Positions 8,246 to 17,921 of a stretch of 64,000 nucleotides of DNA are shown here, one piece after another. Under the pieces are notes generated by a model, which worked only from the letters and a program-made list of their open reading frames with translations, had not been told where the DNA came from and did not search any database. Positions within the stretch are counted from its first letter, which is position 1. The number at the start of each line of letters is the position of its first letter. This DNA is from Cystobacter ferrugineus (GTDB taxonomy: Bacteria > Myxococcota > Myxococcia > Myxococcales > Myxococcaceae): positions 61,169 to 125,168 of the forward strand of contig NZ_MPIN01000011.1 of the NCBI RefSeq assembly GCF_001887355.1, written 5' to 3'. Made by a program: the position numbers and the translations under genes.

Positions 8246-10735
8246 ATGATTCCCACATCCCTCTCCGCCAAGGCCGCCAGGATCCTCGGATTCCTGGCGG
8301 TACTGGCCAGCAGCACCGCCCGCGCGAGCGAGGCGGATCTCATCCTCCCGGACTTCCGCACCGTCACCTTCCTGGGTGGCGCGGTGAACGGGGCCACCCT
8401 GCTCATGGTGGGCATCGCCATCTGCATCGTGGGCCTGGTGTTCGGCATGCTTCAGTTCGCCGCGCTGCGCCGCCTGCCGGTGCACAAGGCGATGCTGGAG
8501 ATCTCCGAGCTCATCTACGCCACGTGCCAGACGTACCTCGTCACCCAGGGCAAGCTCATCCTCATCCTCGAGGTGCTCATTGGCGCGGTGATGGTGGTGT
8601 ACTTCGGCTTCCTGCGCCACCTGGAGCCGCTCAAGGTCATCGCCATCCTGGTGGCGAGCCTCATCGGCATCGCCGGCAGCTACGGCGTGGCCTGGTTCGG
8701 CATCCGGGTGAACACGTTCGCCAACAGCCGCACGTCCTTCGCGTCGCTGCGCGGCAAGCCCTACCCCACCTACGCCATCCCCCTGCAGGCGGGCATCTCC
8801 ATCGGCATGGTGCTCGTGTCCGTCGAGCTGTTGCTGATGCTGCTCATCCTGCTGGTGATTCCGGCGGACTACGCGGGCTCGGTGTTCATCGGCTTCGCCA
8901 TCGGCGAGTCGCTGGGCGCGAGCGTGCTGCGCATCGCGGGCGGTATCTTCACGAAGATCGCCGACATCGGCTCCGACCTGATGAAGATCGTCTTCAAGAT
9001 CAAGGAAGACGACGCGCGCAACCCGGGCGTCATCGCCGACTGCGCGGGTGACAACGCGGGCGACTCGGTGGGTCCGTCCGCGGACGGCTTCGAGACCTAC
9101 GGCGTGACGAGCGTGGCGCTCATCACCTTCATCCTCCTGGCGGTGCCCGTGCAGTACCAGGCGCAGCTGCTCGTGTGGATCTTCATGATGAGCAGCGCCA
9201 TGGTGCTGGCGAGCCTCGGCTCGTACTTCATCAACGGCATCATCCAGGGCGGCCTGTACAAGAACGCCGACCAGATGAACTTCGAGAAGCCGCTCACGGT
9301 GCTCGTGTGGCTCACCTCGGGCGTGTCCGTGGTGGTGACGTTCATCGTGTCCTGGCTGCTCATCCCGGACCTGGCGGGGGACAGCTCGCTGTGGCTGCGC
9401 CTGAGCGCCATCGTGACGTGCGGCACGCTCGCGGGCGCCATCATCCCCGAGGCCATCAAGGTCTTCACCTCCACCGAGAGCCGCCACGTGCGCGAGGTGG
9501 TGACGGCGTCGCGCGAGGGTGGCGCGTCGCTCAACGTCATCTCGGGTCTGGTGGCCGGTAACTTCTCCGGCTACTGGATGGGCATCATCGTCATGGTGCT
9601 CATGGGCGCCGCCTACTACTTCAGCCTCGGCATCCCCAACACGCTGATGATCGCCCCGGCGGTGTTCGCCTTCGGCCTCGTCGCCTTCGGCTTCCTGAGC
9701 ATGGCGCCGGTGACCATCGCGGTGGACTCGTACGGCCCGGTGACGGACAACGCGCAGAGCGTGTACGAGCTGTCGCTCATCGAGAACATCCCCAACGTGA
9801 AGCAGGAGATCCAGAAGGACTTCGGCTTCGCTCCGGACTTCGACAAGGGCAAGGACTACCTCGAGCAGAACGACGGCGCGGGCAACACGTTCAAGGCCAC
9901 GTCCAAGCCGGTGCTCATCGGCACCGCGGTGGTGGGTGCCACGACGATGATCTTCTCCATCATCGTGCTGCTGGTGGGCATCACCACGGGCACCGACGGT
10001 CTGCGCTCGCTCGACCCGGCCAACACGGACAAGCTGTCGCTCCTGCACGCGCCCTTCCTGCTCGGTCTCATCGCCGGCGGCGCCATCGTGTACTGGTTCT
10101 CCGGCGCCTCCATGCAGGCGGTGTCCACGGGCGCCTACCGCGCGGTGGAGTTCATCAAGGCCAACATCCGGCTGGAAGGAGTGGAGAAGGCGAGCGTGGA
10201 GGACTCCAAGCGCGTGGTGGCCATCTGCACCCAGTACGCGCAGAAGGGGATGATCAACATCTTCCTGGGCGTGTTCTGCAGCACGCTGGCGTTCGCCTGC
10301 TTCGAGTCCTTCTTCTTCGTGGGCTACCTCATCTCCATCGCCATCTTCGGTCTGTACCAGGCGCTCTTCATGGCCAACGCCGGTGGCGCGTGGGACAACG
10401 CGAAGAAGCTGGTGGAAGTGGAGCTCAAGGCCAAGGGCTCGGAGCTGCACGCGGCCACGGTGGTGGGTGACACGGTGGGCGACCCCTTCAAGGACACGTC
10501 CTCCGTCGCGCTCAACCCGGTCATCAAGTTCACCACCCTCTTCGGCCTGCTCGCGGTGGAGCTGGCGGTGGAGCTGAAGCAGGCGGGCCACGGTGGCATC
10601 ACCACGGTCATCGCCGCCGTGCTCTTCCTGGTGTCCTTCGTGTTCGTGTACCGCTCGTTCTACGGCATGCGCATCGAGACCCCGATGTCCGTGCTCACCG
10701 GCGAGACGCCCAAGACGGACGTGAAGCCGGCCTAG
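8246..10735 (+). CDS. hppA: Membrane-bound H+-translocating pyrophosphatase, divergent type
   Basis: The 829-residue polytopic protein pumps ions by hydrolysing pyrophosphate. Catalytic signatures are recognisable but altered: GGIFTKIADIGSDL where DVGADL is usual, then DCAGDNAGDSVGPSADGFE where DNVGDNVGDCAG is usual, and near the end NAGGAWDNAKK and VVGDTVGDPFKDTSS. The segment GAGNTFKATSK carries lysine at the site where potassium-independent enzymes have K instead of A, so it should be potassium independent and proton pumping. The first 30 residues look like an extra signal-like helix (ILGFLAVLASSTARA). The ATG at 8246 was preferred because GAGGAG lies at 8231-8236; an in-frame ATG at 8222 has none. 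A strong hairpin terminator follows. Confidence 0.95.
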   Translation: MIPTSLSAKAARILGFLAVLASSTARASEADLILPDFRTVTFLGGAVNGATLLMVGIAICIVGLVFGMLQFAALRRLPVHKAMLEISELIYATCQTYLVTQGKLILILEVLIGAVMVVYFGFLRHLEPLKVIAILVASLIGIAGSYGVAWFGIRVNTFANSRTSFASLRGKPYPTYAIPLQAGISIGMVLVSVELLLMLLILLVIPADYAGSVFIGFAIGESLGASVLRIAGGIFTKIADIGSDLMKIVFKIKEDDARNPGVIADCAGDNAGDSVGPSADGFETYGVTSVALITFILLAVPVQYQAQLLVWIFMMSSAMVLASLGSYFINGIIQGGLYKNADQMNFEKPLTVLVWLTSGVSVVVTFIVSWLLIPDLAGDSSLWLRLSAIVTCGTLAGAIIPEAIKVFTSTESRHVREVVTASREGGASLNVISGLVAGNFSGYWMGIIVMVLMGAAYYFSLGIPNTLMIAPAVFAFGLVAFGFLSMAPVTIAVDSYGPVTDNAQSVYELSLIENIPNVKQEIQKDFGFAPDFDKGKDYLEQNDGAGNTFKATSKPVLIGTAVVGATTMIFSIIVLLVGITTGTDGLRSLDPANTDKLSLLHAPFLLGLIAGGAIVYWFSGASMQAVSTGAYRAVEFIKANIRLEGVEKASVEDSKRVVAICTQYAQKGMINIFLGVFCSTLAFACFESFFFVGYLISIAIFGLYQALFMANAGGAWDNAKKLVEVELKAKGSELHAATVVGDTVGDPFKDTSSVALNPVIKFTTLFGLLAVELAVELKQAGHGGITTVIAAVLFLVSFVFVYRSFYGMRIETPMSVLTGETPKTDVKPA

Positions 10736-10778
10736 TCACCCGCCCCGGGGCCTTTCCGAGGCCCCGCTCCGGTGACGA

Positions 10779-10820
10779 GCGGCGGGAGGCCCCTGGGGCT
10801 TCCCGCCGCTTCGCTTTTGG
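10779..10820 (+). terminator. Strong hairpin terminator after hppA
   Basis: GCGGCGGGAGGCCCC (10779-10793) pairs with GGGGCTTCCCGCCGC (10795-10809) with one G-U, followed by TTCGCTTTT. A second perfect 8-bp hairpin (CGGGGCCT 10746-10753 with AGGCCCCG 10759-10766) precedes it. It lies between convergent genes, so it can serve both. Confidence 0.75.
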
Positions 10821-10840
10821 GGGAACAGCACGCCCCGCGC

Positions 10841-11161
10841 TCAGCGGATGAGGAAGGCGGGCGGATCGATGCGGGTGGAACGGCACTCCGGACAGGAGCC
10901 GGGACGGGACAGACGCTTGCGGTCGCGGAAGACGTAGCCACACGCGACACACTCGGCGGGGAGCACCGTGAGCGAGGCTCCTCCGGCCTTGAGGGACTTC
11001 TCCAGGTGCTCCAGGTGGCCCGCCACGTCCTTCTCGGAAATGCCCACGAGGGAGGACAGCTCCTTGGCGGTGAGGCCCGTCTCGGGCGCCGAGGCCAGCT
11101 CCGCCTCCAGGGCTCCGCGGACGGTGACGCCCCGGGGGGGCGGAACGAACTCTCGAGTCAT
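10841..11161 (-). CDS. HTH/zinc-ribbon predicted transcriptional regulator
   Basis: The 106-residue protein joins a winged-helix-like N-terminal region (about 10-65; TGLTAKELSSLVGISEKDV then HLEHLEKSL) to a C-terminal zinc ribbon with CVACGYVF and GSCPECRS, four cysteines spaced CxxC-x16-CxxC. This matches the COG3357 type (HTH domain fused to a Zn ribbon), a small family of presumed DNA-binding proteins. The ATG at 11161 has GGGAGGT eight bases upstream. It stands alone between the pyrophosphatase and the desaturase. Targets are unknown. Confidence 0.8.
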   Translation of the reverse strand: MTREFVPPPRGVTVRGALEAELASAPETGLTAKELSSLVGISEKDVAGHLEHLEKSLKAGGASLTVLPAECVACGYVFRDRKRLSRPGSCPECRSTRIDPPAFLIR

Positions 11162-11231
11162 GTGCCAGGACCTCCCAGGCAAGAAGCCAGGCACGGGGCC
11201 CGGCCCTGGGGACCGGGACCCTTGCCGGAGA

Positions 11232-12125
11232 CTAGGTCGTCTCCGCCCCTGCCATGGACGCCGACGCCGACGAGGCCGAGGACACCGGGGCGAAGGTGGG
11301 CGGGCGCGCGGGCAGGAAGGGCCGCAGGATGAAGGTGCGGAACATGAAGCCCCACCAGCTCTTCACCAACAGCTCGGGGTGGATGTTGTGGGCGTGCTCG
11401 GCGTGCAGCGCGGGCGTCTGCGACCAGTGCACGCCCGGCTTCTGGTGGTGCACCGTGTGATAGCCGTTGTTGAAGAGCAGCGCGTTGAGCACCGGGGAGA
11501 CGAAGTTGCGCGAGTGGTTCCAGGTGCTGCCCGTGTCCACCTCGATGTGCTGCACGTAGTTGAACACCTGGATCATGAACAACGAGAACTGCTGGGGGAT
11601 GACGAAGAAGAGCAGCGCCTTGCGCCAGTCGAGCACCAGCAACACCGCCATGGTGCCGAAGTACACGACGAACTCGGAGAACGCCCAGGCGAAGGCCTTC
11701 TTGTCGCGCTGGTACAGGTTCTTCATGTAGGCGGAGATCTCCGGCGCCTGCTCCAGGCCCGTGAGCGTGGGATAGACGAGCAACGACAGCAGGTGGTTCT
11801 TCTTGAAGAACTTGGGGCCACGCGAGGTGTCACCCTCGGCGAAGTTCAGCTTGTGATGCGTCTGGTTGTGGGTGGGCACCCAGGCCACCGTCGGCGTGCC
11901 GTAGTAGAGCGCCAGCACGTAGTTGGTGAAGGTGTTGGCGGGTCGCCACTTCCAGATACCCAGGTGGTTATGGTTGTGGCTGATGACCGCCACCGTTACA
12001 CCCATGAACAGGCCCAGGGCATAGAGCGCTGGATAGACCCGATCCAGGTTCCACTGCAGGATGGACAGGCCCACGGCCAGCGCGAGGTAGGCCACGGTAC
12101 GGCGATCAGCGGAATAGCGAAGCAG
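11232..12125 (-). CDS. Membrane fatty acid desaturase (apparent CTG start)
   Basis: The 297-residue integral-membrane di-iron desaturase has the three histidine boxes: HNHNHLG, HNQTHH and HTVHH, plus a further [13 protein letters not shown]. Hydrophobic segments flank the boxes ([65 protein letters not shown]). It introduces double bonds into acyl chains in the inner membrane. No ATG, GTG or TTG lies near the expected N-terminus. The frame does offer CTG at 12125, placed 6 nt after a perfect AGGAGG, giving LLRYSADRR, where related proteins begin. A GTG ten codons downstream is the alternative but has no ribosome-binding site. The frame is open far upstream without protein-like content. It diverges from a cold-shock gene, which fits a role in membrane fluidity. 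Confidence 0.85.
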   Translation of the reverse strand: MLRYSADRRTVAYLALAVGLSILQWNLDRVYPALYALGLFMGVTVAVISHNHNHLGIWKWRPANTFTNYVLALYYGTPTVAWVPTHNQTHHKLNFAEGDTSRGPKFFKKNHLLSLLVYPTLTGLEQAPEISAYMKNLYQRDKKAFAWAFSEFVVYFGTMAVLLVLDWRKALLFFVIPQQFSLFMIQVFNYVQHIEVDTGSTWNHSRNFVSPVLNALLFNNGYHTVHHQKPGVHWSQTPALHAEHAHNIHPELLVKSWWGFMFRTFILRPFLPARPPTFAPVSSASSASASMAGAETT

Positions 12126-12137
12126 AGGAAGCCTCCT
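12123..12137 (-). promoter_or_regulatory. AGGAGG Shine-Dalgarno 6 nt before a CTG start codon
   Basis: On the minus strand AGGAGG (complement of 12132-12137) is followed by six bases and then CTG (complement of 12123-12125), in frame with the desaturase. This is the only consensus ribosome-binding site in the region and decides the proposed start. Confidence 0.6.
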
Positions 12138-12390
12138 CGGAAAAAGGGCAAGGGGGTGGGACAATCGCCCGGACTGTACCCCGCGTGAACCGAAAAGGCT
12201 CGAAGTCGCTCCCCAGAGCGCTGTCCCAGCAACTCCTGAAGCCAGGGAATGCGGCCCGCACTGTTCGAGTAACAACAATCTTTCCTTCTTCTCTCGACTT
12301 TTAAATCCGGACGGACTACGCCAATGCACCGGCTCAAGTCCGAGTCGAGCAGGCGGCTCCACCCGTCTGGTGACGAAAGAAGAACGAATT

Positions 12391-12594
12391 ATGGCAACCG
12401 GTGTGGTCAAGTGGTTCAATGACGCGAAGGGCTTCGGGTTCATCACGCAGGACGGCGGTGGCGAGGACGTGTTCTGCCACCACACCGCGATCCAGGTGGA
12501 AGGCTTCCGCAGCCTGCAGGAAGGCCAGCGGGTGTCGTTCGACGTGACGCGCGGCCCCAAGGGCCTGCAGGCGCAGAACGTGCGTCCGGTCTGA
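12391..12594 (+). CDS. Cold-shock domain protein
   Basis: The 67-residue protein is a single OB-fold cold-shock domain: [17 protein letters not shown] carries RNP1 (KGFGFI) and [11 protein letters not shown] is the RNP2 segment, with C in place of the usual V of VFVHFSAI. It binds single-stranded RNA as a chaperone in the cytoplasm. The ATG at 12391 follows a purine-rich AAAGAAGAACGA. The 265-bp gap to the divergent desaturase leaves room for a long leader, common in cold-inducible genes. It ends at a good intrinsic terminator. Confidence 0.95.
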   Translation: MATGVVKWFNDAKGFGFITQDGGGEDVFCHHTAIQVEGFRSLQEGQRVSFDVTRGPKGLQAQNVRPV

Positions 12595-12616
12595 TTCCCA
12601 CTGCGTGGGATTCCTG

Positions 12617-12653
12617 GAGCCTGACCTCGACCGGGGTCGGGCTCTTCCTTTTT
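12617..12653 (+). terminator. Rho-independent terminator of the cold-shock gene
   Basis: GAGCCTGACC (12617-12626) pairs with GGTCGGGCTC (12635-12644) with one G-U and an 8-nt loop, then TTCCTTTTT (12645-12653). The T-tract ends two bases before the next gene's ATG. Confidence 0.85.
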
Positions 12654-12654
12654 C

Positions 12655-13227
12655 ATGAGCATGCGATTGCCCCCCCTGCCCCGCGCCGTGGGGTTCGACG
12701 ATGCACCCTTCGCGCGGCGCGCGGGCGTGCGTGTCGGCCTCGCGGGCGTGGTGTGCGCCGGGACTCGCTTCGAGGGACTCGTCTGGGGCCACGTGCGGCG
12801 CGACGGGTGGACGGCGACGGATGAAGTGTGCCGGCTGCTGGTGGGCGGCAAGTTCCTGCCCCAGCTCCACCTGGTGCTGCTGGATGGGCTCGCCTTCGGT
12901 GGCTTCAACCTGGTGGATCTGCCCCGCCTGGCGCACACGCTCGGCAAGCCGTGTGTGGCGGTGATGCGGCGGCCGCCGGACCTGGACGCCGTGGAGCGGG
13001 CGTTACAACACCTGTCACGCCCCAAGGCGCGCCTGGAATTGCTGCGGCGCGCGGGCCCCATCCATCAGCGCGGCGGCTTCACCTTCCAGGTCCAGGGCGC
13101 GGAGCCCGAGTGGGTGGAGGAAGCACTCCAGCGCCTCACGGACACGGGCCGCGTGCCGGAGGCGCTGCGGCTGGCCCACCTCATCGGCTCGGCGGTGATG
13201 ACGGGCGAGAGCACCAAGCGCGCCTGA
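12655..13227 (+). CDS. DUF99 (endonuclease V-like) family protein
   Basis: The 190-residue protein follows the DUF99/UPF0215 pattern: AVGFDDAPF near the N-terminus, VGLAGVVCAGTRFEGL, VLLDGLAFGGFNLVDL in the centre and GRVPEALRLAHLIGSAVMTGES at the end. DUF99 shares the RNase H-like fold of endonuclease V and is suspected to act on deaminated DNA. The aspartates of FDDAPF and LLDG are likely metal ligands. The ATG at 12655 directly abuts the cold-shock terminator and has no Shine-Dalgarno; ATG at 12661 is the alternative. Expression by a leaderless or read-through transcript is possible. Confidence 0.75.
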   Translation: MSMRLPPLPRAVGFDDAPFARRAGVRVGLAGVVCAGTRFEGLVWGHVRRDGWTATDEVCRLLVGGKFLPQLHLVLLDGLAFGGFNLVDLPRLAHTLGKPCVAVMRRPPDLDAVERALQHLSRPKARLELLRRAGPIHQRGGFTFQVQGAEPEWVEEALQRLTDTGRVPEALRLAHLIGSAVMTGESTKRA

Positions 13228-13251
13228 GCGTCCCCGGCGACACGGGGACGC
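13228..13251. terminator. Bidirectional hairpin between convergent genes
   Basis: GCGTCCCCG (13228-13236) and CGGGGACGC (13243-13251) form a perfect 9-bp stem with a 6-nt loop, lying between the DUF99 and TolC-like stop codons. It lacks a U-tract, so it is a weak or Rho-assisted terminator. Confidence 0.45.
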
Positions 13252-13258
13252 GCGGGGC

Positions 13259-14725
13259 TCACCGGGGCGAGGCGGTGGTGTCGTCCGGCTCGAGCGAGGC
13301 GGCGATGCGGCCCGCGGCGGCCGCCAGCTCCACGCGGCGCACCTCCAACTGGGAGCGGGCCTGGGCCGCGCTGCTGGCGGCGAGGAAGCGGCGATTGTCC
13401 GCGTCCGACATCTCCAGGCTGGTGGCCACTCCGGCCCTGTAGCCGGCGGCCACCTGCTGCTGCACCCGGGCGGCGAGCTGCGCCTGGGACTCGGCCTGGG
13501 TCAGCGCCACCCGCGCGGCCTCCAGGTTGGCCTGGGCCGCCACCCAGTTGGCGTGAGCACGGGCCCGCGCCGAGTCGTACTGCGCCCGGGCCTGGGCCAG
13601 ACGCGCCTCGTCCTCGTGCAGGGCCGCGTAGCGCTGGCCCCGGTCGTACAGCGGCAGGCTGGCCGCGACGGACAGCTCGTAGGAGGTGTTCTGCCCGGTG
13701 AAGCCCGTGTTGGAGTTGTAGAGGCCCCGGCCCTGGGCGACGACGCTCGGCAGCCACGAGAAGCGGTCATACGTCACCTTGCCCTCGTTGGCGCGCACCG
13801 CCAGCTCCGCCGAGCGCACCGCGTAGGTGTCCTCCCAGGGCCGCTGGTCCGCGGAGGGAATCTTCCAGGGGGTGTCGGAGTCCGCGAGGGGCACCGGCTG
13901 CACGGGCTCGCCCACCAGGGCGCCCAGCAACGCGAGCAATTGCGTGTACTGGCCGGAGAGCTGCGCCAGTTGCACGCGCGCCTGGGCCGTCTCCGTCTGG
14001 GCCCGCAGGAGCGCCGCCTCCACCGTCATGCCCACGTCGAGCTGCGCCTTGGACTCGGCCTCGCGCTGGAGCGCCACCGCCTCCGCCTCGCGCGCCGCCT
14101 CCATGAGCTGGACGATTCCCTGCAACCCCAGGTAGGCGCGCGCCACCGCCAGCAGCACCTGCTCGCGCGCCTCCAGGGCGCCCAGCTCGGCCGCCTGCGC
14201 TCCCGCCTTGGCCGGGCCGATGAGGAAGGCCCCCGCCGGCGTGAAGAGCGGCTGGGAGATCTGCACCGTCGCGTAGCGCGAGTTCTCCGCGGTGATGACG
14301 ACGGGGCCCGGGATGAACTGCGGGTTGACGGGCACGAGGGCGAAGACGCCTCCCACCAGTTGGGTGATGGAGCCCAGGTCGAACTGCGCCGGAGCGCTGG
14401 AGTGGACGAACTGCGCGCTGACCGTCAGCTCGGGCTGCCACGCCGTCCAGGCGCGGTTGACGCCCGCGGCGGCCACGGCGGCCTGGGCCCGGGCGGCGAC
14501 CACGTCCGGGCTCTGCCGGGCGGCGATCATGAGCGTCTCGCGCAGCGTCGCCGTGCGCAACGTGCCCGGGGCGGGGGACTCCCCGGCGGCGGGCGGAGCG
14601 GAGGGCTGCTGCTGGACGGGCGCGTCCGGAGGCGTCTGGGCGAGCGCGCCGAGCGGAGAGAGGGAGGCCAGCAGCAGCAGGGACAGAGGGCGCCGGAGGG
14701 AGCCGGCGGAGCGTCGGATGGACAT
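13259..14725 (-). CDS. TolC-like outer membrane efflux protein
   Basis: The 488-residue protein has a signal peptide (LLLLASLSPLGALAQ) and two repeats of the OEP family typified by long coiled-coil helices (about 80-280 and 285-470): REQVLLAVARAYLGLQG with LREAEAVALQREAESKAQLDVGM in the first, and a matching VSAAASLPLYDRGQRYAALHEDEARLAQARAQYDSAR region in the second. It should form the trimeric outer membrane exit duct for the RND pump encoded just upstream (stop 40 bp before this start). It is the last gene of the tetR-adaptor-pump-channel operon. Confidence 0.92.
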   Translation of the reverse strand: MSIRRSAGSLRRPLSLLLLASLSPLGALAQTPPDAPVQQQPSAPPAAGESPAPGTLRTATLRETLMIAARQSPDVVAARAQAAVAAAGVNRAWTAWQPELTVSAQFVHSSAPAQFDLGSITQLVGGVFALVPVNPQFIPGPVVITAENSRYATVQISQPLFTPAGAFLIGPAKAGAQAAELGALEAREQVLLAVARAYLGLQGIVQLMEAAREAEAVALQREAESKAQLDVGMTVEAALLRAQTETAQARVQLAQLSGQYTQLLALLGALVGEPVQPVPLADSDTPWKIPSADQRPWEDTYAVRSAELAVRANEGKVTYDRFSWLPSVVAQGRGLYNSNTGFTGQNTSYELSVAASLPLYDRGQRYAALHEDEARLAQARAQYDSARARAHANWVAAQANLEAARVALTQAESQAQLAARVQQQVAAGYRAGVATSLEMSDADNRRFLAASSAAQARSQLEVRRVELAAAAGRIAASLEPDDTTASPR

Positions 14726-14765
14726 AGGGAACGAAGGAGAGGTGACGGGGGATGGTCCACCGCGC

Positions 14766-17700
14766 TCAGGCGGCGCGGTCGCTGTGCTGCCTCGGCTCTG
14801 GGATGGGAAGGACCGGGGCTTCGGCCGGCATCGAAGCGCGCTTGGAGAAGCCCAGGTGCTCCATGGCCGCGAAGACCACGGGAACCACCAACAACGTGAG
14901 GAAGGTGGAGGTGATGACGCCGCCGATGACCGCGATGGCCATGGGGGCGCGGAACTCGGAGCCCACGCCCTGGCCGATGGCGGTGGGCACCATGCCGATG
15001 GCCATGGCGGCGCTCGTCATGAGGATGGGACGCAGACGGCGCGGCCCCGCCTTCATGAGCGCCTCGTCCACCGTGGCGCCCTCGCGCAGGTACTGCAGCG
15101 CGCCATCCACCAGGAGGATGGCGTTCTTCGTCACCAGGCCCATCAACAGGATGATGCCAATCATGGCGCCCATGGAGACGTGGAAGCCGCCGAAGTACAG
15201 GCCCAGCAGCGCGCCCACGAGCGCCAGCGGCAGCGACACCATGATGGTGAAGGGGTGCTTGAAGGACTCGAACTGGCTGGCGAGCACCATGTAGATGAAG
15301 ACGAAGGCCAGGAGGAACGCCGAGCCGAAGGCGTCGTTCTGCTCGGTGAGCATCTTCATCTGCCCGTCGTAGATGAGCGAGTAGCCCGCGGGCAGCGGCT
15401 GCGCCTCCACCTTCTCCCGGAACTTCGCCGCCACGTCGCCCAGGGCCGCGTCCTTGAGCTGGGCATAGACGGCGATCTGCTTCTGGCGGTTCTCGTGCTC
15501 GATGACGCTCGGACCGTCGCGCAACTCCACCTTCGCCACGTCCGACACCGGCACCATGCCCCGGGGCGTGGCGAGCTGGAGCTGGCGCACGCGCTCGGGC
15601 GTGTCGCGGTCGCGCGCGGACAGGCGCACGCGGATGTCCGTCTCGTCCACGCCCTCGCGCAGCTTGGCCGACACGTCACCGCCAATGGCCAGGCGCATCT
15701 GCATGGCCAGCGCCGAGGCGCTCAACCCCAGATCCTTGGCGCGCGCCCGGTCGATCTCGATCGCCAGCTCGGGCTTGGGCGGGTTGAAGTCCACGCGGAT
15801 GTCCACCGTGCCGGGAATGTCGTGCAGCATCCCCGCGATGCGATCGGCCTCCACCTTGAGCTGAGACAGATCCGGGCCGGTGACGCGCACGATGATGGGA
15901 TAGAAGTCACCGCCGAGCCCATCGATGATGGGGGGATCCATCATCAGGACGCGGGTGGCGACCAGCTCGGGATCGAGCCGGGACCGCGCGTCCTCCTTGA
16001 TGGCCTGGATGCCCCGGGTGCGCGCGTGCTTCTCCGTGGTGAGCACCCGGATGCGCGCCTTGTTGACGTCGCCGTTCTCTCCCACGATGGAGTAGATGTC
16101 CGTGACCTCGGGGATCTCACGCAGCAGCTTCTCCGCCTGCTCCACGCGCTTGCCCGTCTGCTCCAGGTTGGAGGAGTCCGGCAGGATGAGCTGGACGAAG
16201 AACTGCGAGCGGTCCTCCGGGCTCATGAACTCGAGGCCCAGACCGCGCGCGGCTCCGAAGGACAGCAGCATCGCCCCCAGGGTGATGCCCATGGTGGCCC
16301 ACTTGTGGTCCAGCACCCAGCGGAGGATGCGCGAGTAGACGCGCTCGCTGCCGTCCAGGAAGCCGCGGATGGAGCGCGCCAGGGCGTTCTCCTGGTGGTG
16401 CTCGCCCGCCTGGCGCTGCTTGGCCAGACGCGCGGACAACATCGGATCCAACGTGAAGGAGATGAAGAGCGAGATGAGCACCGCCACCGAGATGGTGATG
16501 CCGAACTGCTGGAGGAACTGGCCCACCATGCCGGGCATGAAGGCCACCGGGACGAACACCGCCACCAGCGCGAGCGTGGTCGCGAGCACCGCGAGACCCA
16601 CGTCCTTGGTGCCGTTGGACGCGGCGGACACCGGATCCTCCCCTTGCTCCAACCGGTGGGTGATGGCCTCGCGCACCACCACCGCGTCGTCGATGAGCAG
16701 ACCGATGGCGAGCGAGAGCGCCAGCAGCGTCATCTGGTTGAGCGAGTAGTTGAGCAGGTACATCACGAAGAACGTGCCGATGACCGAGGTGGGCAGCGCC
16801 AGCGACGAGATGAAGGTGCCGCGCGGATCCAACAGGAACATCAGGATGATGAGCACCGCCATCGCGCCACCGAAGACGAGGGCGATCCACACCTCGTGGG
16901 CGTTCTCGCGGATGGGCACCGACTGGTCGATGAGCAGCGTGGCCTGGAACTCGTGGCCCAGCGTGGGGACGAGCTTCGTCATCGCCGCCTTCACCGCGTC
17001 ACTCACCGCCACGGTGTTGGAGCCCGGCTGCTTGACGATCTCCAGGATGACCGCGTCCTGACCATTGAGGCGCGTGGTGGTGCGCCGCTCCTCGGCCCCG
17101 TCGGTGACGGTGGCGATCTCCTCCAGCCGCACCTGCGCGCCCGTGCGGCCCTGGGCCACCGGCAACTGCCGCAGCTCCTCCACGCTCTTGAACTGTCCGA
17201 GCGAGCGCACCGTCAGCTCCGTGGAGCCGAGCTGCAACCGGCCCGCGGGCAGGTCCAGGTTCTCCGAGCCGATGCGCTGGCCCACCTCCATGGGGGACAC
17301 GCCCACCGCGCGCGCCTTGTCCAGGTCGATGTCCACCTGGATCTCCCGCACGTCACCGCCGTTGATGCGCACGTCGGCCACGCCCTCGAGCTGCGCGAGC
17401 GCCGGCTTGAGCTGGTCCTCGATGAGCTTGCGCACCGTGCGCGAGTCGGCCTGCGCGCTCGCCGCGTAGGTGAGCACCGCCACCGCCGACAGGTCCACGC
17501 GGCCAATCACCGGCGCGTCCGCGTCGGCCGGCAGCCGGTTGGACACGCCCGACACCTTGTCGCGCACCTCCTGCACCGCCCGGTCCAGGTTGGTGGACAG
17601 CTTGAACTGCACCACCACCGTGCCCACGTTCTCGCGGCTGAAGGAGTGGATCTTGTCCACGCCGTTGATGCCCGCGACGGCATCCTCGATGGGCTTGATG

Positions 17701-17888
17701 ACCTGGGTCTCGATCTCCCCGGGGCCCGCGCCCTTGTAGATGGTGTTGACGACCACCACCGGAATGGACACGTCCGGGAAGAGATCGGTCCCCAGCCGGG
17801 TAAAGCCCATCACCCCGAGGACGATGAGGCAGAGGGACATCATGGCCGTGAAGACCGGCCGGCGAATGGAGACGTCGCTGAGGAGCAT
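14766..17888 (-). CDS. RND efflux pump, HAE1-like inner membrane transporter
   Basis: The 1040-residue protein has full family length, with twelve expected membrane helices and two large periplasmic loops. It begins with [20 protein letters not shown] and has the porter repeat start FPDVSIPVV. The proton-relay helix reads [17 protein letters not shown] with the paired aspartates of proton-driven HAE1 pumps, and [14 protein letters not shown] follows. It exports hydrophobic toxic compounds across both membranes together with the adaptor and TolC-like channel next to it. It starts 33 bp after the adaptor stop. Only a weak ribosome-binding site is visible. Confidence 0.94.
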   Translation of the reverse strand: MLLSDVSIRRPVFTAMMSLCLIVLGVMGFTRLGTDLFPDVSIPVVVVNTIYKGAGPGEIETQVIKPIEDAVAGINGVDKIHSFSRENVGTVVVQFKLSTNLDRAVQEVRDKVSGVSNRLPADADAPVIGRVDLSAVAVLTYAASAQADSRTVRKLIEDQLKPALAQLEGVADVRINGGDVREIQVDIDLDKARAVGVSPMEVGQRIGSENLDLPAGRLQLGSTELTVRSLGQFKSVEELRQLPVAQGRTGAQVRLEEIATVTDGAEERRTTTRLNGQDAVILEIVKQPGSNTVAVSDAVKAAMTKLVPTLGHEFQATLLIDQSVPIRENAHEVWIALVFGGAMAVLIILMFLLDPRGTFISSLALPTSVIGTFFVMYLLNYSLNQMTLLALSLAIGLLIDDAVVVREAITHRLEQGEDPVSAASNGTKDVGLAVLATTLALVAVFVPVAFMPGMVGQFLQQFGITISVAVLISLFISFTLDPMLSARLAKQRQAGEHHQENALARSIRGFLDGSERVYSRILRWVLDHKWATMGITLGAMLLSFGAARGLGLEFMSPEDRSQFFVQLILPDSSNLEQTGKRVEQAEKLLREIPEVTDIYSIVGENGDVNKARIRVLTTEKHARTRGIQAIKEDARSRLDPELVATRVLMMDPPIIDGLGGDFYPIIVRVTGPDLSQLKVEADRIAGMLHDIPGTVDIRVDFNPPKPELAIEIDRARAKDLGLSASALAMQMRLAIGGDVSAKLREGVDETDIRVRLSARDRDTPERVRQLQLATPRGMVPVSDVAKVELRDGPSVIEHENRQKQIAVYAQLKDAALGDVAAKFREKVEAQPLPAGYSLIYDGQMKMLTEQNDAFGSAFLLAFVFIYMVLASQFESFKHPFTIMVSLPLALVGALLGLYFGGFHVSMGAMIGIILLMGLVTKNAILLVDGALQYLREGATVDEALMKAGPRRLRPILMTSAAMAIGMVPTAIGQGVGSEFRAPMAIAVIGGVITSTFLTLLVVPVVFAAMEHLGFSKRASMPAEAPVLPIPEPRQHSDRAA

Positions 17889-17921
17889 GGGGGACGCTCG
17901 AAGAGGCGTGCGGCGGGAGGA

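Noticed and set aside
8075..10591. A long minus-strand open frame opposite the pyrophosphatase
   Set aside because: It is full of His/Gln/Glu/Asp runs and lies antisense to an unmistakable hppA.
11126..13061. Extending the desaturase upstream to a distant ATG (609 residues)
   Set aside because: The extra 300 residues run antisense to the cold-shock and DUF99 genes and have no protein-like features.
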